Source: Hyphomicrobiales bacterium
GTDB taxonomy: Bacteria > Pseudomonadota > Alphaproteobacteria > Rhizobiales > Rhizobiaceae
Assembly: GCA_017305935.1 (NCBI GenBank)
Contig: JAFKJU010000029.1
Location: forward strand, 21,579 to 85,578
Direction: 5' to 3'
Length of the DNA: 64,000 bases
The translations under genes and the position numbers were made by a program. Every line of letters begins with the position of its first letter. The stretch's first letter is position 1. Under the pieces are notes generated by a model that saw nothing but the letters and a program-made list of their open reading frames with translations, had not been told where the DNA came from and did not search any database. Shown here one piece after another: positions 27,385-38,149 of this stretch.

Positions 27385-28818
27385 TCAGACGATGATGGCG
27401 GCGATGCTGAGGCTCGCCATGATGATGACGGTGAGGATCACGAGAAGCGGCCACATGAAGCGCAGCCACCGTTCGTATGGGATGCGACCTATGGCGAGCG
27501 CACCCATGACCACGGCGAAGGTCGGATTAATGAGATTCACGATGCCATTCGCCGACTGATAGGCAGTGACCACCAGATCGCGGCCCACGCCGGCAAAATC
27601 GGCGACCGGGGCCATGATCGGCATCGACAGGACTGCAAGACCCGACGACGACGGCACGAAGAACGACAGCAGGATCTGAAGCCAGTACATCACGTTGATA
27701 AAGGCGACCTTGCCGAGGCCTGCGACCGAACCTTCGGCCCAATGCAGTATGGTGTCGGTAATCTTGCCCTCATCCATGATGACAACGATGCCGCGCGCCA
27801 GACCTATGATCAGGGCAACACCGAGAAGGTCGCGTGCTCCGTTAACGAAGGCATCCGTGAAGTTCTTCTCACCCGTTCGCGCAATGACGCCTATGACAAT
27901 GGCGGAGGCGAGGAAGAGACCGCTCATCTCGCCCATCCACCAGCCGCCCTTGAGCACACCCCAGATCATCACCACGAAGGTGATGCCGAAGACCGCAAGC
28001 ACGACCTTGTGTACCAGGGTGAAGTCGATCGTCCCCTCGTGATGAGCGCTGAGGAAAAGCTTCTCGTTGTCGGCTTTCATGTCGTAGACGAGCGATTTGC
28101 TCGGATCGAGCCGAACCCGTTCCGCATAGCGCATGACGTAGGCAACGCAGGCGAGCCAGCTCAGCCCGAGAATGACGACGCGCAAAACCAGCCCTTGCGT
28201 GAACGGCACGCCGGCCGCGTCAGAGGCGATAACGGTGGCAAATGCGTTGACCGTGGACCCCAAGACACCAACGCCTGCTCCAAGGAGGATGATGGCGACG
28301 GCGGTAACCGCGTCATATCGCGCGGCGATCATAATCGGGATCAGCAGCATATAGAAAGCGAGCGTTTCTTCGGCCATTCCATAGGTGGTGCCGCCGAAGG
28401 CAAACAGCGCCATCAGGAACGGGATCATCCACTTTTCCCGTCCCTTGAGCTTGGCCATAGCGCGCTCGATTCCGGCATTTATCGCGCCTGTCGAGGTGAC
28501 GACCCCGATGAACCCGCCAATCACCAGGACGAAAAGAGCGACATCGATGGCGTTTGCGGTGCCGGCTGCGGGGTCGTAGAACCCGCGGATTGGCGCCATG
28601 ATGATGTCGACTATCCCCTGCGGCGCCGGCTCAGCGACCGCATAGGTCCCGGCGACGGGCACTTGCTTGTTCAGGGCCGCATTCTGAACACGGTCGTACT
28701 GCCCGGCCGGTATGATCCATGTGAGTGCGGCGACTAGAACGATCAAGCCAAAGAGGATGGTGAATGCGGTTGGGAACTGAAAACGTCGTTCCTCCGGTGC
28801 TTCAGAAACAGTGCTCAT
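27385..28818 (-). CDS. arcD: YfcC-family transporter, probable arginine/ornithine antiporter
   Basis: A 477-residue polytopic membrane protein of the YfcC/C4-dicarboxylate-carrier-like family, about 12 hydrophobic segments. Landmarks are [40 protein letters not shown] and the C-terminal [17 protein letters not shown]. In many bacteria this family replaces classical ArcD beside arcABC, exchanging arginine for ornithine; the substrate is inferred from context. First gene of the operon, with a strong GGGAGGGGG ribosome-binding site. Confidence 0.88.
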   Translation of the reverse strand: MSTVSEAPEERRFQFPTAFTILFGLIVLVAALTWIIPAGQYDRVQNAALNKQVPVAGTYAVAEPAPQGIVDIIMAPIRGFYDPAAGTANAIDVALFVLVIGGFIGVVTSTGAINAGIERAMAKLKGREKWMIPFLMALFAFGGTTYGMAEETLAFYMLLIPIMIAARYDAVTAVAIILLGAGVGVLGSTVNAFATVIASDAAGVPFTQGLVLRVVILGLSWLACVAYVMRYAERVRLDPSKSLVYDMKADNEKLFLSAHHEGTIDFTLVHKVVLAVFGITFVVMIWGVLKGGWWMGEMSGLFLASAIVIGVIARTGEKNFTDAFVNGARDLLGVALIIGLARGIVVIMDEGKITDTILHWAEGSVAGLGKVAFINVMYWLQILLSFFVPSSSGLAVLSMPIMAPVADFAGVGRDLVVTAYQSANGIVNLINPTFAVVMGALAIGRIPYERWLRFMWPLLVILTVIIMASLSIAAIIV

Positions 28819-29179
28819 ACCCCCTCCCAGGAAATAGTTGACAAGCTAAGCTGGCATCTGACCGCAAGCGAATGCTCCGGAACAGAGAAAGGCTTCTCCA
28901 TCGAGCCAAAGTGACCATTGCTTATTTTCTAGGCCAGGGAATTGATCTGAGTCAACAGATGATGACTAGTAGAATTCAACGCTATGGCACTTTCCCGAAG
29001 GCTGATTCCTGGGCTGTTGTGTTCAACCAAAGCGTCGGTCAACGATCTCGCGCTGCATTGTCTGCTTGCTGACCGAATTCTGGGAAAGGAGCCGCGCTTC
29101 GATATCCGGCGCAGTCAGGTAAGGTATACCGGATGCCAAGCGTAGATATCGATCAACATCGGTTTGGGCGAAGACAATA
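28819..29179. other. Intergenic region upstream of arcD
   Basis: 361 bases carrying the arc promoter region, including the FNR-type box. A short minus-strand frame (29023-29229) overlaps the CBS-BON gene end and resembles no known family; it was not called. The AT content around 28900-28980 is higher than in the surrounding genes, as expected for a promoter. Confidence 0.5.
28942..28955. promoter_or_regulatory. FNR/FixK-type anaerobic box upstream of arcDABC
   Basis: TTGATCTGAGTCAA fits the TTGAT-N4-(A/G)TCAA dyad bound by FNR/FnrL/FixK-family regulators. It lies 124 bases upstream of the arcD start codon, so it could sit near -40 of a promoter with a leader of about 80 bases. This fits oxygen-limited induction of the arginine deiminase pathway. 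The match is seen directly; regulation is inferred. Confidence 0.7.
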
Positions 29180-29830
29180 TCAAGTCGGTTTGCCGGAGAA
29201 GCTCGCACCCGGTATGCCCTCGATGACACATTTCACGGCCCGGAGTTGAAGATCTGTCAAATGTACTCCGGTGACCGCGACCGTCCCGCCGTGCACGTCG
29301 ATCTTCAGCCTTTCCGGATCAAATCCGAGGTCATTGCGGATACGCGCCGAAGCTGCAAGCCTGATACCTTCGTCTCCACGCGCAATGTGTTCGATACCCG
29401 AAAAGGAGGTCGCCTTTAAAAGGTCGCGGCGGCTGACGATCCCGATAACCGCACGGTCGGACGTTACCGGAATACGCTTGATGTTGCGGCTCAGCATCAT
29501 CTCGGTCACCGTCGCCAAGGAGGTGGTATCAGCTACTGTCACAACTTCCGGGGACATGACATCACCAACGCGCCAGCTGTTGCAATGAATGTAATTTTTA
29601 AGATCGTTCTCATCGGTCATCGGATGGTCCTGCCGATCGAGCAAAGACCTTCCGATCTCCTTGCGGGACATCAGATCGCCTTCCGTAATGATCCCAACGA
29701 GCTTTCCGTCGCTATCCGTCACCGGCAGACCGCTGACGCCACGCTCCAGCATGACTGAAACAGCGTGACGCACATGAGCATCCACACTGATCGTGGCAAC
29801 GTCCCGCGTCATGATGTCGGATGTGATCAT
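29180..29830 (-). CDS. CBS-pair protein with C-terminal BON domain
   Basis: A 216-residue cytoplasmic protein. Tandem CBS motifs occupy about 1-60 (MTRDVATISVDAHVRHAVSV, GLPVTDSDGKLVGIITEGDL) and 90-150 (DVMSPEVVTVADTTSLATVT, IGIVSRRDLL). A BON-like beta-alpha-beta tail follows (IRNDLGFDPERLKIDVHGG, then VAVTGVHLT). CBS pairs sense adenosine nucleotides; BON usually binds membranes or phospholipids. The same domain pair is common in rhizobial stress and low-oxygen clusters. It could act as an energy-state sensor; the target is unknown. Confidence 0.87.
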   Translation of the reverse strand: MITSDIMTRDVATISVDAHVRHAVSVMLERGVSGLPVTDSDGKLVGIITEGDLMSRKEIGRSLLDRQDHPMTDENDLKNYIHCNSWRVGDVMSPEVVTVADTTSLATVTEMMLSRNIKRIPVTSDRAVIGIVSRRDLLKATSFSGIEHIARGDEGIRLAASARIRNDLGFDPERLKIDVHGGTVAVTGVHLTDLQLRAVKCVIEGIPGASFSGKPT

Positions 29831-29867
29831 GTCTAACCCCTTTTCAAAAACCGCAGCGCCAAACTGA

Positions 29868-30908
29868 TCAGGCTGCCTTGCCTGTCATGTCGAGAACCAC
29901 ACGGCCGTCGACGCGGCCGGCTTTCAGCTCCTGAAATATCCGGTTGATGTCCTCAAGCGGCGCCGGCGTGACCTGAGCCTTGATTTTGCCTTCGGCAAAA
30001 AAGGCGATGGCCTCGTCAAGATCCCGGCGCGTGCCGACGATTGAGCCCCGCACGGTTATGCGCTTCAGGACGACATCGAAAATAGGGGTCGCGAATTCGC
30101 CTGGCGGCAATCCGACCAAAGCAACGGTGCCTTTTCGTCGAACGAGCTGGAGCGCCTGCGAGAACGCCGGAGGCGATACCGCGGTGACGAGCACTCCGTG
30201 TGCTCCGCCGCCTGTTGCTTCGAGGGCCTCGGCGATGGCGTCCGGGGACCGCGCGTCAAGCGCCAGATCGGCTCCGGTTCTTCTGGCCAATGTGAGCTTC
30301 TCAGACGCCAAATCCAGTGCAACGACCTTCAGTCCCATTGCTTTGGCGTATTGGATGGCTACCTGGCCCAGGCCGCCGATGCCGGAGATTGCGACCCATT
30401 GCCCGGGTCGCGCTTCGGTTTCCTTGAGCCCTTTGTAAGTCGTGACCCCGGCGCAGAGAATAGGCGCGACCGCCGCGAAATCAACGTCGTCAGGCAGTCT
30501 TGCGGCGAATGCAGCATTGGCAATCGCGTATTCCGCGAAGCCTCCATCGCAGCTGTAGCCCGTATTGTGTTGATGCTTGCAAAGCGTCTCCCAGCCGGTT
30601 TCGCAATGTTCGCACCGCATGCAGGCGTCATGGAGCCATGCGATGCCGACGGCATCGCCGATTACAAAGTCCGTGACACCTGGACCGAGTGCCGCGACGG
30701 TGCCTGCTACCTCATGGCCGGGAATGAAGGGCAGGGATGGCTTGACCGGCCAGTCGCCGGAGGCGGCATGCAGATCGGTGTGGCACACGCCACAGGCGGC
30801 CACTTTCACCAGCAGTTCGCCCGGGCCGGGTACGGGTATCGGAACGTTTTCGATCAACAGTGGCTTTCCGAATTCATGAACAATTGCAGCTTTCATAAGT
30901 CCTTGCAT
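29868..30908 (-). CDS. adhP: Zinc-dependent alcohol dehydrogenase
   Basis: NAD-dependent medium-chain alcohol dehydrogenase of 346 residues. The catalytic zinc ligands are in CGVCHTDLH and PGHE, the structural zinc cysteines in ACMRCEHCETGWETLCKH, and the Rossmann motif is GIGGLGQVAIQYAKAMG. ATG 30908 is chosen because GGGAGG precedes it at 9 bases; a second ATG four codons on lacks one. It probably oxidises or forms ethanol and similar alcohols, a redox valve consistent with the neighbouring fermentative genes. Confidence 0.93.
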   Translation of the reverse strand: MQGLMKAAIVHEFGKPLLIENVPIPVPGPGELLVKVAACGVCHTDLHAASGDWPVKPSLPFIPGHEVAGTVAALGPGVTDFVIGDAVGIAWLHDACMRCEHCETGWETLCKHQHNTGYSCDGGFAEYAIANAAFAARLPDDVDFAAVAPILCAGVTTYKGLKETEARPGQWVAISGIGGLGQVAIQYAKAMGLKVVALDLASEKLTLARRTGADLALDARSPDAIAEALEATGGGAHGVLVTAVSPPAFSQALQLVRRKGTVALVGLPPGEFATPIFDVVLKRITVRGSIVGTRRDLDEAIAFFAEGKIKAQVTPAPLEDINRIFQELKAGRVDGRVVLDMTGKAA

Positions 30909-30993
30909 GACGACAAACCTCCCGTTCGAATAAATCGCTGCTGTATTTCGATCGATTACCTGGATAAGGCTGCGCGGATCACCGCGGCCTCAC

Positions 30994-32106
30994 TTATTGC
31001 AAGAAGGTTCGGAAGCGGCGGAGCGCAAACACAAAGAGCGCCGCGCCGATCAGCACGAGAGCCAGCAGCTGTGGCCAGACCACATCGAGGCCCGCGCCGC
31101 GAAACAGGATCGATTGTGCAAGGATCACGAAGTGGGTGTTTGGCGCCGCGAGCATGATGTCCTGAATGATCTGCGGCATGCTTTCGCGCGGTGTGAGGCC
31201 GCCCGAAAGGACCTGAAGAGGAAGCAGGACCAGCATCAGCAGCAGGCCGAACTGCGGCATCGAGCCGGCGATGGTGGCAAGGAAAATTCCCATGCATGTG
31301 GTGGCGATGAGCTGCAACGCTGCACCCGCCAGAAAAAGGCCGACGGAACCCTGGATCGGCACCTGAAGAACCCCCTGCACGACGAACACGATCGACACGG
31401 CGCAGGCAACAAGCACGACCAGCCCCATCGACCATATTTTGCTCAGCATGATCTCTGTCGGCGTCACCGGCATCACGAGAAGATGCTCGATGGTGCCATG
31501 CTCGCGTTCACGTATGAGCGCCGCGCCCGTGAGCACGATCGAAAGCATCGTGATCGATGAGATCACATTGGAAATGGCGCCGAACCAACCCTTGTTGAGC
31601 TCCTGGTTGAAGCGAGAACGCAGAGCGAGATCCACAGGAACCTCGGTGGTTCCACGGTAGCGGTCGAGATACTCGTTGACTTCGCTGGAAACGATGGACT
31701 GGATATAGCCGCCGCCGCTGAAGGCCTGCGACATGCGGGTGGCGTCGACATTGAGCTGGATCGTCGGCGTTCGACCGGCAAGCAGATCACGCTGGAAATT
31801 CGGGGGAATGTCGAGGGCGAAGGTGTCGAGCCCCGCATCCATGCGACTGTCCATCTCATGCTGCGATATGATCTTGGGAATGGAAAAATAAGGCGGATAG
31901 AACGCGGTCAGGATCCGGGAGGAGACAGGCGACTGGTCCTCGTCGACGACGGCGATGGCTGCCTTGTTGAGCGTCTCGGGCATCGAGGTCGAGGCCGTGT
32001 AGATCGACAGGGTGAAGGCATAGAGGATAAGGACGACAAGCATAGGGTCCCGGGCGAGACCGCGTAGCTCCTTGACGCCGAGTTGAAGGATATTGGCCAA
32101 GCGCAT
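30994..32106 (-). CDS. yhhJ: ABC-2 type permease (YhhJ-like)
   Basis: A 370-residue membrane protein of the ABC-2 permease family: one N-terminal helix (about 22-40), a large periplasmic domain, then a C-terminal cluster of five or six helices. The family signature EHGTIEHLLVMPVTPTEIML and LSGGLTPRESMPQIIQ are both present. Third gene of the yhiI-rbbA-yhhJ-type operon (3-base gap after the ATPase gene). Probably exports a drug or envelope component; the substrate is unknown. Confidence 0.9.
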   Translation of the reverse strand: MRLANILQLGVKELRGLARDPMLVVLILYAFTLSIYTASTSMPETLNKAAIAVVDEDQSPVSSRILTAFYPPYFSIPKIISQHEMDSRMDAGLDTFALDIPPNFQRDLLAGRTPTIQLNVDATRMSQAFSGGGYIQSIVSSEVNEYLDRYRGTTEVPVDLALRSRFNQELNKGWFGAISNVISSITMLSIVLTGAALIREREHGTIEHLLVMPVTPTEIMLSKIWSMGLVVLVACAVSIVFVVQGVLQVPIQGSVGLFLAGAALQLIATTCMGIFLATIAGSMPQFGLLLMLVLLPLQVLSGGLTPRESMPQIIQDIMLAAPNTHFVILAQSILFRGAGLDVVWPQLLALVLIGAALFVFALRRFRTFLQ

Positions 32107-32109
32107 GGA

Positions 32110-34896
32110 TCACCCCGCCTGTTTCTTGAGGAGCGCCGCGCTGCTGGCGAGAAGAACCGGGACAGCGATCAGGAGCGGGATGAAGGACGCTGCGAGATCG
32201 CGGAACTCCAGCGCTTTGGAGAACGTACCGCGGGCGATTGTGACGAAGTAGGTCGCCGGATAGATCTGTCCGATAAATGCGCCGGCCCCCTCCAGGGAGG
32301 AGACCGGATCGATCATTCCGGAATACTGGACGGCCGGAATGAGTGTGATCAGCGCGGTCCCGAAGATCGCAGCGATCTGGCTGCTCATGAAGGTGGAAAT
32401 GAGAAGTCCCAGCCCGGTCGCCGCCGTGACGTAGAGAAGTGCAGCACCGGTCAGCGTCAGGAAGCTGCCTGTCACCGGCACCCGGAACACGAAGATCGCG
32501 AAGGCCGTCAACATGAAGAAGTTGAGCATGGCAAGCGCGGTATAGGGTAACTGCTTGCCGAGGAGGAACTCCACCCGAGTGACGGGCGTCACGTAGAAAT
32601 TGATGATAGAGCCGAGTTCCTTTTCGCGCACGACGCTCAGAACGGCGAGCATGGCGGGGATCATCATCAACAGCATCGGGATGACGGCCGGCACCATGGC
32701 CTTGAGGCTCTCGACGCTCGGATTGTAGCGGTATCGAAGGGCGATCTGGAAGGTGCCGGTGGTTGCCGCGTCGCCATAGAGTTCACGTGCCTTCTGGGTG
32801 AGCCATGTCTGATGCATGCCTTGCACATAACCCCGCACAGTCTCGGCCCGCGAAGGCATTGCACCGTCGATCCAGGCGCCGATTTCGACCTTGGTGCCCC
32901 GCGCGACATCGCGCCCGAAGCCTGGCGGGATCTCCAGTGCGAGGCTGAGTTCGCCATTGCGCATGCGTCGATCGAGGTCGTTGTAATCGACGATCGGCGC
33001 CTTCTCCGTGAAATAGCGGGATCCGGCGATCTGGAGTGTGTAGTCGCGGCTGATCGTGGTGTCGTCCCGGTCGAGCACGGCAAAGGACAGGTTCTCGATA
33101 TCCATGTTGATGCCGAAGCCCACGACGAACATCAAAATGACGCTGCCGAGAATGGCGAGCGTCGCGCGGATCGGATCCCGGCGCAATTCGAGCGATTCCC
33201 GCCGCGTATAGGCGAGCATACGGCGTAGGTTGAAAGTCGAGCTGGCGGATGAAGCCGGCGGGGGCGCGGCGGCTTCATCCGCCTCTTCACGCTGCGCGAT
33301 TGGGGCGGACGCAGGTGAAGTCTTGTCGCCGATAGCCTCCTCCAGATAGGAAATGAAGGCTTCCTCCAGCGTCCCAGCTGAACGCTTTTCGATGATGCCG
33401 CGTGGCGTGTCGCTGACAAGCACTTTGCCGGCATGCATGAGTGAAATACGGTCGCAAAGCTCGGCTTCGTTCATGAAATGGGTCGAAACGAAGATCGTCA
33501 CGCCATCCTTGCGCGACAGGTCGGAGAGGATCTGCCAGAACCCGTCGCGCGCCACCGGATCGACGCCCGATGTTGGTTCGTCCAGGATCAGAATGTCGGG
33601 CGCGTGGATCATCGCTACGGCGAGCGACAATCTCTGCCGGATGCCGAGCGGCAACGCATCCGGCAACGTATCCATGATTTCATCGAGGTCGAAACGTTCG
33701 GCCATGTCTGCAATGCGCGCCGGGATTTTATCGGGCGGCAGGTTGAAGAGCCTGGCGTGCAAGTCGAGGTTCTGGCGAACCGTAAGCTCGGTGTAGAGCG
33801 AGAAGGCCTGGCTCATATAGCCGACCTTCCGCCTGACCTCGATATCTTTCGGATCGACCTCGTGGCCGAACAGCTTTGCGGTTCCCTCGCTCGCCGGCAG
33901 GAGGCCGGTGAGCATCTTCATGGTCGTGGTCTTGCCGCAGCCGTTCGAGCCGAGGAACCCGAAGATTTCGCCGCGCGGAATCTGGAAGCTGACATTGTCG
34001 ACGGCGGTGAAGTCGCCGAAACGCATGGTCAGGTGTTCGGCTTCGATGGCGAAGTCCGACCCTCCCTCATCGGATCGGGGCGGTATGACCACCTCGTGGT
34101 GACCGGAACGCCTTTCTTCAGGAAGAAGGGCGACGAAGGCGGCATCGAGATTGGCCGCTCCGGTGCGGGCGAGCAACTCCTGCGGCGTACCCGTGGCAAG
34201 GATCTTGCCGTCATCCATGGCAACCAGCCAATCGAAGCGCTGCGCCTCTTCCATATAGGCGGTCGCGACGACGACGCTCATCGACGGGCGGTCGCGGCGG
34301 ATATCGTCGATCAGCTCCCAGAATTGCCTGCGTGACAGGGGATCCACGCCTGTCGTCGGTTCGTCGAGGATCAGCAGATCCGGGTCGTGGATCAGGGCGC
34401 AGCAAAGTCCGACCTTCTGCTTCATACCGCCCGACAGTTTGCCGGCCGGGCGGTCGGGGAAGGGGGCCAACCCGGTACGCCGGAGCAGGTCGTCGATGCG
34501 GAGTTCACGCTCGCGCTTGTCCTGGCCGAACAGGCGCGCGAAAAACTCGATGTTCTCGAACACCGACAGTGTCGGGTAGAGGTTCTTTCCGAGACCCTGG
34601 GGCATGTAAGCGATCTGCGGGCAGGTCCGGTCGCGGTGCTTCTTGTCGGCGATGTCGCCGCCTAGCACATCAATATGGCCGTCCTGGATCTTGTGGGCGC
34701 CCGCAATCAGGCTGAGCAGACTGGATTTTCCGACGCCGTCCGGGCCTATCAGCCCGACCATGATGCCGGCGGGAATGTCTAGGCTGACAGCATCAAGGGC
34801 GCGCGTCTTGCCGTAAGACAGGCTGACGTCCTTAATTCTTACCACTGCGGCAGAGGGCTCCTGCGCGTCGTGCACTCCCGACGACAGGCTGCTCAT
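32110..34896 (-). CDS. rbbA: RbbA-type ABC transporter: two ATPase domains fused to a permease
   Basis: A 928-residue fusion. The first ABC domain has Walker [12 protein letters not shown] and signature [10 protein letters not shown], with [12 protein letters not shown]. The second has [16 protein letters not shown], a weaker signature [14 protein letters not shown] and [12 protein letters not shown]. An ABC-2 permease of about 370 residues completes the chain ([20 protein letters not shown]). Start 34896 is chosen because its ATG overlaps the stop of the HlyD gene as ATGA; the frame extends to 34929 without support. RbbA/YhiH was reported as ribosome-associated in E. coli, but here the operon points to export. 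Confidence 0.92.
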   Translation of the reverse strand: MSSLSSGVHDAQEPSAAVVRIKDVSLSYGKTRALDAVSLDIPAGIMVGLIGPDGVGKSSLLSLIAGAHKIQDGHIDVLGGDIADKKHRDRTCPQIAYMPQGLGKNLYPTLSVFENIEFFARLFGQDKRERELRIDDLLRRTGLAPFPDRPAGKLSGGMKQKVGLCCALIHDPDLLILDEPTTGVDPLSRRQFWELIDDIRRDRPSMSVVVATAYMEEAQRFDWLVAMDDGKILATGTPQELLARTGAANLDAAFVALLPEERRSGHHEVVIPPRSDEGGSDFAIEAEHLTMRFGDFTAVDNVSFQIPRGEIFGFLGSNGCGKTTTMKMLTGLLPASEGTAKLFGHEVDPKDIEVRRKVGYMSQAFSLYTELTVRQNLDLHARLFNLPPDKIPARIADMAERFDLDEIMDTLPDALPLGIRQRLSLAVAMIHAPDILILDEPTSGVDPVARDGFWQILSDLSRKDGVTIFVSTHFMNEAELCDRISLMHAGKVLVSDTPRGIIEKRSAGTLEEAFISYLEEAIGDKTSPASAPIAQREEADEAAAPPPASSASSTFNLRRMLAYTRRESLELRRDPIRATLAILGSVILMFVVGFGINMDIENLSFAVLDRDDTTISRDYTLQIAGSRYFTEKAPIVDYNDLDRRMRNGELSLALEIPPGFGRDVARGTKVEIGAWIDGAMPSRAETVRGYVQGMHQTWLTQKARELYGDAATTGTFQIALRYRYNPSVESLKAMVPAVIPMLLMMIPAMLAVLSVVREKELGSIINFYVTPVTRVEFLLGKQLPYTALAMLNFFMLTAFAIFVFRVPVTGSFLTLTGAALLYVTAATGLGLLISTFMSSQIAAIFGTALITLIPAVQYSGMIDPVSSLEGAGAFIGQIYPATYFVTIARGTFSKALEFRDLAASFIPLLIAVPVLLASSAALLKKQAG

Positions 34897-35960
34897 TTCA
34901 CCAGGGCCTCGGTGAGATGTGCAGGCCATTCGGCATCCTGCGCAATGCGGACATAGGCCATCCCGGGGAGCCCCGTCTTGACGTACTGAATGTGCTCGCG
35001 CAGCAGTTCCGGCGATATTTTCGCCCTGATGCGGAACATCAGCTTCTGGCGTTCCTCCTCGGTCTCGACGGTCTTGGGGGTGAATTGCGCGACGTCCGCC
35101 ACAAAGCTTGCGGTGGCGGGTATGACGTATTGAGGAGCGGCGTCGAGAACCAGACGAACCTCAGATCCCATCTGAATGCGGCCCGCTTGCTCGGTTGGCA
35201 GGAAGAAAGTCATGTAAACGTCGCTCAGGTCGACAATGTTGAGGACGCGGCCTCCCGACGACAGCACTTCGCCCGGCTGGGCTACGCGGTACTGTACGCG
35301 CCCTTCGCGGGGTGATCTCAGCGTGCTGTCATTGATATCCGCAACGATGCTTTCGATGGCCGCCTGGGCGGCCACGACAGAAGCTTCTGCATCAGTGATC
35401 TGGGCCTTGGCGGCACCGATGGCAGCATCGGAGGCGGAAAGTGAAGCCTTCGCAGCCGCGACGGCTGCCCGTGCTCTCTGTGCCGATGCCCTGTCGTCAT
35501 CAAGTGTTTGCAGCGATGTCGTATTGGTTCTGATCAGTTGCTCGGTGCGTGCGAGTTTCCGCTCGGCAGCCTCCTGCTCGGCTTCGTGCTGGCCGATGAC
35601 CGCAGCGGCAGCTTCACGCTCCGCTTGGCGCTGGGACAGAAGGCTTCTTGCGGTATCGACGCTGATGACGGCGCGCTGCAGCGAGGCTTCGGCCTGTTTT
35701 TTCTGAGCCTCCAGCTGCTGTGTGTCCATGGTAGCGAGCACCTGACCGGCGCTCACGAATGCGCCTTCCTCGACCAGGATCTCCTTGATCCGGCCCGCGG
35801 TCTTCGTGGAGATATCGATTTCCGTGGCCTCGATCCGACCGTTTCCGCCGGCGATCCCGGCCGGCAGCCCCGATGCATCATAAATGCGCAAGCCGTAATA
35901 GGCTCCGGCGACCACGGCAATGACGACGATCGCGACTATCCAGTTCTTGAGCGATTTCAC
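34893..35960 (-). CDS. yhiI: HlyD-family membrane fusion protein (YhiI-like)
   Basis: Periplasmic adaptor of 355 residues, membrane-anchored by residues about 8-25. A biotinyl-lipoyl-like half ([20 protein letters not shown]) and its partner ([20 protein letters not shown]) flank a long alanine-rich coiled-coil hairpin (about 75-200). The C-terminus, [20 protein letters not shown], is the typical end of this family. It starts with GTG behind GGGGAGG. It supplies the adaptor for the RbbA/YhhJ-like transporter; no outer-membrane factor gene is nearby. Confidence 0.92.
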   Translation of the reverse strand: MKSLKNWIVAIVVIAVVAGAYYGLRIYDASGLPAGIAGGNGRIEATEIDISTKTAGRIKEILVEEGAFVSAGQVLATMDTQQLEAQKKQAEASLQRAVISVDTARSLLSQRQAEREAAAAVIGQHEAEQEAAERKLARTEQLIRTNTTSLQTLDDDRASAQRARAAVAAAKASLSASDAAIGAAKAQITDAEASVVAAQAAIESIVADINDSTLRSPREGRVQYRVAQPGEVLSSGGRVLNIVDLSDVYMTFFLPTEQAGRIQMGSEVRLVLDAAPQYVIPATASFVADVAQFTPKTVETEEERQKLMFRIRAKISPELLREHIQYVKTGLPGMAYVRIAQDAEWPAHLTEALVK

Positions 35961-36400
35961 GCGCGGACCTCCCCTTGCGGAGCGGCCGCACGAGCGTACC
36001 GCGGATGGCTATGGAGACTATCTGAGGTCATCATGCGAAATTTCATTGTCATGGAAAAGACCCTGTGTTGGTCACGGAAAGCGGCGCTCGGGTAAACACG
36101 AGACGGTCCCGCTTCCTTTCCCGGGTGCGAACGAGCGATTGATTGCGCGCGATAATCGAGAGAGCGTGGAAGTCGGGTGAGAATGAGCCGTCGCGGCGCT
36201 CTGCTGCCTTCGCACGGCCTGCAACTAATCTGCCTTGTGGTCTCGAGATTCAAACCTAATAGAAAGCTCGTCGTAGACGGGTTTTTTTGCACGTTCTTCA
36301 TGGCTCACCAGAGTGTTTGCGTGAAGAACTGCTACTCGCCCCAGCCTCATCAACGCTTGTCTTGAAATCGCGAGCATATCATCACTCGATGACTAGAATG
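35961..36400. other. Intergenic region between HlyD operon and DUF4105 gene
   Basis: 440 bases with no gene I can support; short frames on the minus strand lack ribosome sites and resemble no family. It must contain the promoter of the minus-strand yhiI-rbbA-yhhJ operon. A weak CGTC-GTA-GACG hairpin followed by seven T residues occurs near 36272-36290 on the plus strand. Confidence 0.45.
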
Positions 36401-37435
36401 TCAACGGTGGACGCCGATTTGTCGTGAGCGGATGGTTCGGGAGTAGTCGGCCAAGGAAGAGGTCTGCCGGGCGATGTCGCTGATCACGGCCTCCCGTTTC
36501 AGTTCCTGTAGCGGACGATCTGTCCGGATGACCCCGAGATCATGGAGATAGTCGGGAAGATAGCCCGAGAAAAGGATGCGCCAGTCCGTGGGAATGCGCG
36601 GCTCCAGAAGCTGTGCCAGCTGGAAGATCACCGTCGTGCAGTTGGTCGTGATCGTGTGGTAGAATCGTGGTTCGGCGGCCAGTTCATTCGCCTTTCCGAG
36701 ATAGGACAGGAACAGCGCCCTGGCCTGCTCGGGTGTCACCTCGAGAGGGAAAAGGGAAACCTCCTCCTTGCGGATATTGGTGCGCAAGCGGACGATGTCG
36801 TTCTCCTCTGCCGCGATCATGACCAGTTCGAACTCGCGGAAAAATCCGCCGATTTCGGAAAACGACTCATGCTCTTCCCGCCGGATCTCGGCAGAGAACA
36901 CCAGATGCCGGCCGTCGGAAAAGCCGAAGCTGATCAGGGTGTGCGCGATGGCGGGGTTCGCCCATACGGAGCTGATCAGATCAACTTGGCCGATTTCGTT
37001 AAGGTCGTAGCGGCGCGTCTCCCAGCGCGGCATGAAGTCCTCGGCGCTACGCCATTCGAAGTTCCGGACGTTGCGGAGCGTCACCTGCGATCCGCTGATT
37101 TCGCCGGTCACGCCATGAGCCACATCGGCCGCCCAGTTGCGATCATTCAATGGCGTGATCGAACTCCACCAGACCGCGATGATGAAGACTTCGAGGACGA
37201 GCAGGAGCCAGGGCGACAGCCGCCGGCGCCTTCCAACGACAAGGATGGCGAGCGCTGCCGCCGCAGCGGCTGCTAGGGAGGGCCAGGTGAATGGTGGCTC
37301 AACCTGATGCCAGATCGCCAGCATCCTCCAGATCGATACCGACATGACGGCGAGGGCCAGCAAGGCACGGCCGACACGCGAGCGTGAGCGGCTTTCGGTC
37401 GTGAGGGCGAGGTCTGGCCTGACGCGGTCGCTCAT
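36401..37435 (-). CDS. DUF4105 (Lnb N-terminal-like) membrane protein
   Basis: A 344-residue protein with two or three N-terminal membrane helices (about 22-75) and a periplasmic DUF4105 domain. That domain shows NPAIAHTLISFGFSDGRHLV, FSAEIRREEHESFSEIGGFF and the cysteine-containing TITTNCTTVIFQLAQ that is the putative catalytic block. The domain is shared with the Lnb lipoprotein N-acyltransferase family, so acyl transfer or hydrolysis in the periplasm is possible. Start 37435 is preferred (GGAGAG upstream, protein starts MSDRVRPDLA); the frame runs to 37582 without support. Confidence 0.82.
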   Translation of the reverse strand: MSDRVRPDLALTTESRSRSRVGRALLALAVMSVSIWRMLAIWHQVEPPFTWPSLAAAAAAALAILVVGRRRRLSPWLLLVLEVFIIAVWWSSITPLNDRNWAADVAHGVTGEISGSQVTLRNVRNFEWRSAEDFMPRWETRRYDLNEIGQVDLISSVWANPAIAHTLISFGFSDGRHLVFSAEIRREEHESFSEIGGFFREFELVMIAAEENDIVRLRTNIRKEEVSLFPLEVTPEQARALFLSYLGKANELAAEPRFYHTITTNCTTVIFQLAQLLEPRIPTDWRILFSGYLPDYLHDLGVIRTDRPLQELKREAVISDIARQTSSLADYSRTIRSRQIGVHR

Positions 37436-37479
37436 TGTCTCTCCATGGCACGCGCCCTCCCAAAGGTGGCGAAAGAAAC

Positions 37480-38047
37480 TCAAGCGGGTGACTGTGGTCG
37501 CCGCCTCAGCGCAAAGGCAAAAATGATCATGGCCAAGCCGTTGAAAAGGAGATCGAACGCCAGCAGCGCCCCGATCAGCCACAGGCTATTGACAGGCCAT
37601 CCGGCAATCACGATCGCCCCGGCGACGAATGCAATAATACCCGCCGGCACTAGCCAGCCCCATCCTTGCGCGGGTCGCAACGCAAAGCCGGTAACGATAC
37701 GCATAGCGCCCGCCGTGATGATGCTCAGAGAAAAAAGCAGCGTCAGGATCGTCGAGGCGAGAAGCGGGTTGGCAAATGCGAACAGACCGGCGACGATGTA
37801 AAAGGCACCGATCAGCAGCCAGCCGGCGAACTGTCTCCAACCTTTGACGTTGAAGGCGCAGATGACCTGCACGGAGCCTCCGACGAGCATCATCGCACCG
37901 ACGAAGAAAACTGGCCGTGAGGACATTGGCGAGCGCCAGTACTCCAACTGCCGCAAGGGCGATGCCTGCGCCGCTCAGCACCTCCCATCTCGATCGCAGA
38001 CGTTCGAGATCGTCCCGAGTGAGCTTCAATGAGTTCAATGCTGCCAT
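37480..38047 (-). pseudogene. Frameshifted HdeD/DUF308 family membrane protein
   Basis: Two frames together encode one HdeD-type protein. Residues from ATG 38047 (MAALNSLKLTRDDLERLRSR to ALANVLTAS) are in one frame; VFFVGAMMLVGGSVQVICAF to the end is in another. The break is near 37905-37920. The intact paralogue at 50079 has SNLLLATVVSVLFVGVTMLL at this point, so a few codons (about VVS) plus a frame change are missing here. AAGGAG precedes the start. Either a real loss of function or a sequencing error; HdeD proteins are acid-stress-related membrane proteins. Confidence 0.75.
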
Positions 38048-38149
38048 GCAGCTCTCCTTATGTCTGTGCGGCGCAGAGCGATTCGCGATCGCCGCACCCA
38101 AGCCGTAAACCCCGGATGCAAAACGGTTGAAATTCTATATAAAACAAAG

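Noticed and set aside
29023..29229. Small minus-strand frame in the arc/CBS intergenic region
   Set aside because: Overlaps the CBS-BON gene end out of frame, no ribosome site and no recognised family, although the peptide is not obviously random.
32110..34929. Interpreting rbbA as a ribosome-associated factor
   Set aside because: The flanking HlyD adaptor and ABC-2 permease, with ATGA coupling, favour an export role; only the name is borrowed from E. coli.
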